From Limnoglobus roseus (GTDB taxonomy: Bacteria; Planctomycetota; Planctomycetia; Gemmatales; Gemmataceae): a DNA stretch of 64,000 bases. The stretch lies in assembly GCF_008254045.1 (NCBI RefSeq), contig NZ_CP042425.1, positions 620,001-684,000 on the forward strand, read 5' to 3'. Below, one piece after another: positions 59,639-64,000 of the stretch (position 1 is the first letter of the stretch; the number at the start of each line of letters is the position of its first letter). The translations under genes and the position numbers were made by a program. Below the pieces are notes generated by a model that was given only the letters and a program-made list of their open reading frames with translations, did not search any database and was not told where the DNA came from.

Positions 59639-60295
59639 GTGACCCCGAGTCGGGCCGACGAAAACCCAGGCGAACTCTCTCGGGCCACCGCCCAGCGGTT
59701 GAGCCATTACCTTCGCGTCGTCGCCCACCTTTCGGCGGGCGCGACGGTGTCAAGTTCTCAACTCGCGGACTCCGTCGGGGTCAGCGACGCGCAGGTGCGG
59801 CGCGACCTCGCCGCCCTCGGCCACCTCGGGCAGCGCGGCGTTGGGTACGACGCCGCCGCCCTCGCGGGCGTCATCCGCCGGACGCTCGGCACCGACCGCG
59901 GGTGGAAGGCCGTGCTTGTCGGCGTCGGGAACCTCGCCCGCGCGTTGCTCCGCTACCGCGGCTTCCGGGATCAAGGGTTCGAGATCGTCGGCCTGTTCGA
60001 CGCCGCCGCCGACAAGATTGACCACGAAGTGGAGGGCCTCCGCGTCTACCCGATGGAGGCTCTCAAGGAACAACTTGCCGTCCGCAAGGCCGAACTCGGC
60101 GTCATCACCGTGCCCGGGGAGGCGGCCCAAGTCGTCGCGGACGCGCTGGTGAAGGCCGGGGTGAAGGGCCTACTCAGTTTCGCCCCTGGTTTACTACGGG
60201 TACCGCCGCACGTCCGCGTGGTGACGGTGGACCTCGCGATTCAGTTCGAGCAACTCGCGTTCCTCGTCAACCACGGGTCGGCCGACGGGGTGTAA
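59639..60295 (+). CDS. rex: Redox-sensing transcriptional repressor Rex
   Basis: 218 residues from GTG 59639. N-terminal winged helix (LSHYLRVVAHLSAGATVSSS, SDAQVRRDLAALGHLGQRG) with the Rex DNA-recognition RRDL, then a Rossmann domain with WKAVLVGVGNLARALLRYRG for NAD(H), and dimer helix near the C-terminus (AIQFEQLAFLVNHG). Rex binds DNA when NADH/NAD+ is low and releases at high NADH, controlling respiration and fermentation genes. No target operator (TTGTGAA-type) was found in this window. Followed by a strong hairpin terminator. Confidence 0.9.
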   Translation: MTPSRADENPGELSRATAQRLSHYLRVVAHLSAGATVSSSQLADSVGVSDAQVRRDLAALGHLGQRGVGYDAAALAGVIRRTLGTDRGWKAVLVGVGNLARALLRYRGFRDQGFEIVGLFDAAADKIDHEVEGLRVYPMEALKEQLAVRKAELGVITVPGEAAQVVADALVKAGVKGLLSFAPGLLRVPPHVRVVTVDLAIQFEQLAFLVNHGSADGV

Positions 60296-60299
60296 CGAA

Positions 60300-60333
60300 C
60301 GAAAGCCCAGGGACGGGCGTCCCTGGGCTTTCG
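60300..60333. terminator. Bidirectional intrinsic-type terminator
   Basis: Perfect 15-bp stem CGAAAGCCCAGGGAC / GTCCCTGGGCTTTCG with a 4-base loop (GGGC), between the stops of rex (plus) and the convergent exported protein (minus). It shares its outer core with the hairpin at 24412-24444. Confidence 0.75.
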
Positions 60334-60358
60334 CGATCTTGTAGCTCCCGCACGAAAC

Positions 60359-61600
60359 TCACTTCACCTGCATCGCGGCGAGGCGGTCAAACGGGTAGAC
60401 CTCGTTCCCCTTCATGCCCTTTTCGCCGACGTTCAGACGCAGCGCTTCCAACCGGTCCTGCTCCGCCAACATGCGCGGGTCGGTCGCGGAATCGAACTGC
60501 CCCACGCAAACGAGGCTGCCGTTGAGCGTGTGCAGGATGTACGACTCGAACGGCTTGACGTTCGGGAACTGCGGCGTCGGCTTCAGACTGCGAAGAAGTG
60601 TCGCCAAGTTCTGGGACAGCCGAGCGGTCTTATCCAGGTATTCGGGCTGCGAGTTGAACAGCCGCTTGATGCTGATGACGTTGTTCGCGTCCTTGTCCTT
60701 CATGTCCACCGGGGCGTAATACGCCTTCACCACGATCGTCCACGGCTTTTGAATCTTGAGCACGCTGAGCGGCTCCTGCTTGTTCAATTCAAGCACGTAG
60801 GGGTCAGACCCGGCTTCGCCGGTGAGCGTCTTCGGGGCGGCCGGGTTCGGGGCGACGAACGCGAGCTTGAACGGGTTCAGGAAGCCGCCGGTGAGCGTGG
60901 TCTGCTGCCCCTTCTCCGCGGCCCCGCCGATGAACCCGCGGTCCATCAGCCGCTTGTCGGCCGGCTCGGCCCACCGACGGACGATGTCCAACCCCTTGCG
61001 GGCGCTCTCCATGTCCTTCCAGCCGCCGACGAGCACCGCGTACTGTTCCTCGTACTTGATGCTCGGCACACGGTACTTCGGCCGCGTCTCCTGGAACTCG
61101 TAGCCCTTCTTGAAGGCTTCCTCACGCATCTGGTCGTTGAACTTCAGGAACATCTGCTCTTGCTCGGCCCGCTTTTTCTCGCGCTCGATGCGGACGCGGT
61201 CCTCTTCCTTCACCTTCTCCTCGTGGCCCCGCTCGAACAGGTAGGCCGGCGTCTTGTACGTCTCGCGAATTTCCTTGGCGAGTTGCTCGGCGAAGACCTT
61301 CGCGTTCTCGCCGTTGTAGCTCTTCACCACGAGCATCCACTGTCCGTGTTCCGGCTTCACGTACCACGGGTGGGTAGCCGCCGGCGGTTCGGCCGGCCGC
61401 GCCGTCGTCGCGGCGACTTGGTTGAACGACGGCGGGGCCGACGAGGTCGCGGGCGCGACCGGGGCCGACGGCGGGGTCAGGGTAATGGGGGCCGGGCCGG
61501 CGGGCGGCGCGGCGGGCGTGGGCTTGCGGTCCACGGCGAACTGCGCGCTCGCCCCCGCGGCCGTCGCGAGTGTCACCCCGATTGCGAACCATTGACGCAT
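60359..61600 (-). CDS. Exported Pro/Ala-rich protein, SPOR-like
   Basis: About 413 residues from ATG 61600, signal peptide (WFAIGVTLATAAGASAQF). A Pro/Ala-rich spacer (PAAPPAGPAPITLTPPSAP) precedes segments that alternate helix and strand: WMLVVKSYNGENAKVFAEQL, YAVLVGGWKDMESARKGLDI and WTIVVKAYYAP. The Y-x-V-x-V-G-x-W/G-x-x-x-x-A-x-x pattern resembles SPOR-type domains that bind denuded peptidoglycan; planctomycete versions of it are exported and of unknown function. Charged helical middle (RIEREKKRAEQEQMFLKFND). The gene is convergent with rex. Confidence 0.6.
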   Translation of the reverse strand: MRQWFAIGVTLATAAGASAQFAVDRKPTPAAPPAGPAPITLTPPSAPVAPATSSAPPSFNQVAATTARPAEPPAATHPWYVKPEHGQWMLVVKSYNGENAKVFAEQLAKEIRETYKTPAYLFERGHEEKVKEEDRVRIEREKKRAEQEQMFLKFNDQMREEAFKKGYEFQETRPKYRVPSIKYEEQYAVLVGGWKDMESARKGLDIVRRWAEPADKRLMDRGFIGGAAEKGQQTTLTGGFLNPFKLAFVAPNPAAPKTLTGEAGSDPYVLELNKQEPLSVLKIQKPWTIVVKAYYAPVDMKDKDANNVISIKRLFNSQPEYLDKTARLSQNLATLLRSLKPTPQFPNVKPFESYILHTLNGSLVCVGQFDSATDPRMLAEQDRLEALRLNVGEKGMKGNEVYPFDRLAAMQVK

Positions 61601-61762
61601 CACACATCCCCCGTGCGGGCCGAGTCGTTCCCCACACCGCCGCTAATACCCACGACCGGCGGCCGGCGGAAGGGTACTTTTTGCAAACTTGAATCGATCT
61701 GGAGTTTTTTCGCGATCGTGCCGATAAGCGGGGCGGGCGATTCCGTGCGCGAGGGTGGCAAC

Positions 61763-63505
61763 ATGTCCGATGTTGTGGTGACGACCGTCGATCTGGCGAC
61801 CCTGCTCGAACAGTTGGCCGAGGGCCGCGAGAAACTGCGGGACGAGCGGGCCGCCGTGAAGCCGAAACTCGCCGAGGCGGACCGCCTGAACCGCGAAGCC
61901 CGCGACACCCGCCGGCGCGTGCGGAAGGCCGCCACCCGTTACCTCAAGCGCGTCCGCGTGCAGGCCGCCACCGAGGCAAAAGTCGTGCGAGCCGCGCGGG
62001 CCGAGTTGGGCCTTCAGCAAGAGGAACTCAACCGCGCTTTCGCCGACCTGACGGCCGAGCGCGGGCGGTTCGCCGAGGAGGGCACGCAGTTCCGCGGGCA
62101 ACTTCAGCAGTCCTGGGAACTGCACGCCGCCCAGCAGCAGCAGTTCGCCGACGAGCGCCGCCAACGGGACGACGAACTCTCGAAGCTCTTCCAACTGCTG
62201 GAAACCCGCGAGCAAGAGGTGACGGCCCGCGAAGCGAAAATGAAACGTGACCGGCACGCGGCCGACACGGAACTGGCGAAGGTGAAAGCCGAAGCCATCG
62301 GCCTCGACCAGCGCGTGCTGAGCGCCCGATTGGTGCTCCAAGAACTCGAACAGCAGCGGGCCAAACAGGTCGTCGACCGCGTGACGGGAGCTGCCCTCGC
62401 GTCGGCCGGCCTGGTTTCACTCGCGTCGGCCGGCGACATTCCGCCGCGGCAACTGACGGCCCTGCAAGCGCGGGAAGAGGAATTGCACCGCGAGCACAAG
62501 GAACTCGCCGTCGCCCGCCGTGAGTTGGAAAAACTCGCCGAACACCTGACCGATCAGCGACAAGTGCTGGCCGAGCAGTTCAACGCCCTGGCCGCGGCCA
62601 AACAGTCGTGGCAGTCGGAAGAGGTTCGCACGGTCGACGAGTTGGAGAGTCTGGTGAAGGCCGTCGAGTTCCGCGAGGAGATGCAGGCCACCCGCGAGGC
62701 GGCGGCCGAGCGGACGGAAGACGACCGCCGCGAGCGGGAGCGGGAACTGTGGAAGTACCAGACGACCCTCGACCGCTGGCACGCCATGCTGACCGAGCGT
62801 GAGATGCAATTCCAGGCCGAACGGGCCCAGGCCGAGGTCGGGTTGGCCGTGCGGCGGGGTGTCGTCGCCGACCGCGAGGCGGGCCTCGACTTCGTCTGCC
62901 AGAAGTGGGACGACGAGCACGCCCGCACCCGTGAACAACTGCTGGAGACGATGGCCCACTACAAGGCCGAGCGGGAAGCATGTGTGGCCGCCGTCGCCGA
63001 GTGCGAGCGGACGAAGCGACAGACGCAGGAGCAAGCGGCGAAGCTGGCCGCGTGGCTGTTGGCGTCGGAACAGCAGTTACAGGAAGCGACCGGGCAACCG
63101 GACGGCGAGAAGGCCGCCCGCCGGATCCGGGTTCTCCGCAAGCGGTGGGAGTCGCGGTTCGGCCGCGTTCTCCGGCAGATCGACGGCCGCTTGAAGACGC
63201 TTGGTGCAGAATCGGCCGCCCTCGTCGCCCGCCACGGCGAACTGCAACGGATGGCCGCCGAGGTCACGGACCGTCAGCGGCAGCAACAGGCCGCCGCGCG
63301 CCGGCAGGAAAAGGCCCGCACGCAGGCCGAGAAGATGCCGTTGGATGAGCCGATGATTCTCTCGATCGCCGACGCCCGCCGCCAACGCGCCGAGGCCGAG
63401 GCGGCACGGCTGCGGCACACGGCGGAGGTCACGGCGGAAGCACTGCTGGACGCCGACGCGAAGAACAACATCATCCGCCTGAAGCCGGCGACCGGAGCGG
63501 CGTGA
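61763..63505 (+). CDS. Long coiled-coil protein
   Basis: About 580 residues from ATG 61763. Almost the whole chain is charged heptad sequence (REKLRDERAAVKPKLAEADR, AREEELHREHKELAVARREL, DDRRERERELWKYQTTLDRW). A short hydrophobic break at about 215-235 (GAALASAGLVSLASAGDIPP) may be a hinge. No signal peptide, no nucleotide-binding motif. A cytoskeletal or scaffold role is plausible in planctomycetes, which lack FtsZ, but the sequence shows only the coil. Followed by two tandem hairpin terminators. Confidence 0.75.
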   Translation: MSDVVVTTVDLATLLEQLAEGREKLRDERAAVKPKLAEADRLNREARDTRRRVRKAATRYLKRVRVQAATEAKVVRAARAELGLQQEELNRAFADLTAERGRFAEEGTQFRGQLQQSWELHAAQQQQFADERRQRDDELSKLFQLLETREQEVTAREAKMKRDRHAADTELAKVKAEAIGLDQRVLSARLVLQELEQQRAKQVVDRVTGAALASAGLVSLASAGDIPPRQLTALQAREEELHREHKELAVARRELEKLAEHLTDQRQVLAEQFNALAAAKQSWQSEEVRTVDELESLVKAVEFREEMQATREAAAERTEDDRRERERELWKYQTTLDRWHAMLTEREMQFQAERAQAEVGLAVRRGVVADREAGLDFVCQKWDDEHARTREQLLETMAHYKAEREACVAAVAECERTKRQTQEQAAKLAAWLLASEQQLQEATGQPDGEKAARRIRVLRKRWESRFGRVLRQIDGRLKTLGAESAALVARHGELQRMAAEVTDRQRQQQAAARRQEKARTQAEKMPLDEPMILSIADARRQRAEAEAARLRHTAEVTAEALLDADAKNNIIRLKPATGAA

Positions 63506-63517
63506 CGACAAAAACGA

Positions 63518-63545
63518 CGAACCCCGCTCGAACGAGCGGGGTTCG
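63518..63545. terminator. Terminator hairpin 1
   Basis: Perfect 13-bp stem CGAACCCCGCTCG / CGAGCGGGGTTCG with loop AA, 12 bases after the coiled-coil stop. Confidence 0.7.
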
Positions 63546-63553
63546 CGGAACAA

Positions 63554-63579
63554 CAAACCCGCCCCGAGGGGCGGGTTTG
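63554..63579. terminator. Terminator hairpin 2
   Basis: Perfect 12-bp stem CAAACCCGCCCC / GGGGCGGGTTTG with loop GA, 8 bases before the stop of the convergent Cys-rich gene. With hairpin 1 it forms a tandem bidirectional terminator. Confidence 0.7.
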
Positions 63580-63586
63580 CAATTGG

Positions 63587-64000
63587 TTACTTCTTCGGGG
63601 CTTCCACCGGCAACTTCACCGGGGCCGGCATCGCCTTCGGGGCTTCGGCCACCGGAGCCGCGGCTGCGGGGGCAGCGACCGCCGGGGCGGCGGTGGCACA
63701 CGGGGCTTCGCACGCCGGGGCGGCCGTCGCACAGGCGTCGCACGAGGCCGCTTCCTTCGGGCAGCACAGGCGGCCGCTGAACAGCTTGCCGAACAGGTCG
63801 CGGATCGGCCGCTTCGTGGCACAGGCGTCGCTACCACAACCCGTGTTGCCGCAGGCGCTGTTCTTCAGGTGGTTGCCGAGCTGACCGGCAGCCACGCCGC
63901 CGCAGCCGTTATCACAGCCACCGCCGCAGGGGTCGTTGCAAACCGGCACCTTGCGGGTCACGGTCGTCGGGACCATTTCCGTCGTGGTGTACGGGACCTT
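63587..64000 (-). CDS. Cys/Ala/Pro-rich protein, C-terminal part (runs off window)
   Basis: At least 137 residues; the reading frame is open through base 64000 (KVPYTTTEMVPTTVTRKVPV upstream of the first in-frame ATG at 63976), so the true start is outside. Cysteines recur as CNDPCGGGCDNGCGG, CGNTGCGSDAC, LCCPKEAASCDAC. After them comes an Ala/Pro-rich tail ending KLPVEAPKK. The TTTEMVPTTVT start fits the planctomycete YTTTEM-type exported repeats. Probably an envelope protein with many disulfides; function unknown. Confidence 0.65.
   Translation of the reverse strand, partial: KVPYTTTEMVPTTVTRKVPVCNDPCGGGCDNGCGGVAAGQLGNHLKNSACGNTGCGSDACATKRPIRDLFGKLFSGRLCCPKEAASCDACATAAPACEAPCATAAPAVAAPAAAAPVAEAPKAMPAPVKLPVEAPKK

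Noticed and set aside
60530..61762. In-frame extension upstream of the coiled-coil protein
   Set aside because: It is antisense to the exported SPOR-like gene and lacks heptads; coiled-coil sequence begins right after ATG 61763.
1..64000. Search for tRNA, rRNA, transposase, integrase or phage genes
   Set aside because: No cloverleaf-like segments, rRNA signatures or recombinase motifs were recognised by eye; short or divergent ones could be missed without a covariance-model search.

Overview
The window is GC-rich, gene-dense bacterial chromosome that points to a planctomycete, most likely of the Gemmata group. The evidence is two DUF1559 pseudopilin-like proteins, a DUF1592/DUF1552 pair, a PVC-type haem dehydrogenase fragment, an ECF sigma factor coupled to a Ser/Thr kinase, and secreted propeller or FG-GAP proteins with an LE-x-R-x-x-P-like N-terminal motif. 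I see no rRNA, tRNA, CRISPR array, insertion sequence or phage module.

Layout: 1-2776 (minus) holds the start of a membrane dehydrogenase and a G8-domain protein. 2925-4559 (plus) is a GT39-like membrane glycosyltransferase. 4865-22157 is an unbroken plus-strand run: S8 peptidase, a decayed small gene, a ferritin-like (VioB-type) protein, two proteins resembling the N- and C-terminal parts of LodA/GoxA quinoprotein oxidases, a radical SAM/SPASM maturase, an FAD monooxygenase of LodB/QhpG type, a DyP peroxidase, a GH31 glycosidase split by a frame change, a galactose/glyoxal-oxidase-like copper radical oxidase and a small exported protein. 22319-25794 holds scpA, a papain-like protein, a HAD phosphatase, a 2OG-Fe(II) oxygenase and an unknown. 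25820-34514 holds a PQQ/cytochrome dehydrogenase, an ABC ATPase with a membrane partner, a WD40-like protein and an FG-GAP protein. 34519-44204 holds the two DUF1559 genes, a spermidine-synthase-like membrane protein, a lipoprotein and the DUF1592/DUF1552 pair. 44223-56354 holds a DUF434 protein, a hydrolase fusion, a large repeat protein and a three-gene ECF sigma/kinase/membrane-protein operon. 56632-64000 holds small unknowns, a PQQ-like propeller, Rex, a SPOR-like exported protein, a coiled-coil protein and a Cys-rich partial gene.

The most unusual part is 4865-15190. It combines the LodA/LodB route to cysteine tryptophylquinone (flavoprotein only) with the quinohemoprotein amine dehydrogenase route (radical SAM thioether formation, flavoprotein hydroxylation, subtilisin leader cleavage), and its quinoprotein appears to be encoded as two chains. 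Downstream sit a second protein-derived-cofactor oxidase (Cys-Tyr copper radical type) and a haem peroxidase, so the run looks like a set of H2O2-producing and H2O2-using enzymes. The family assignments come from motifs; the joint function is inference.
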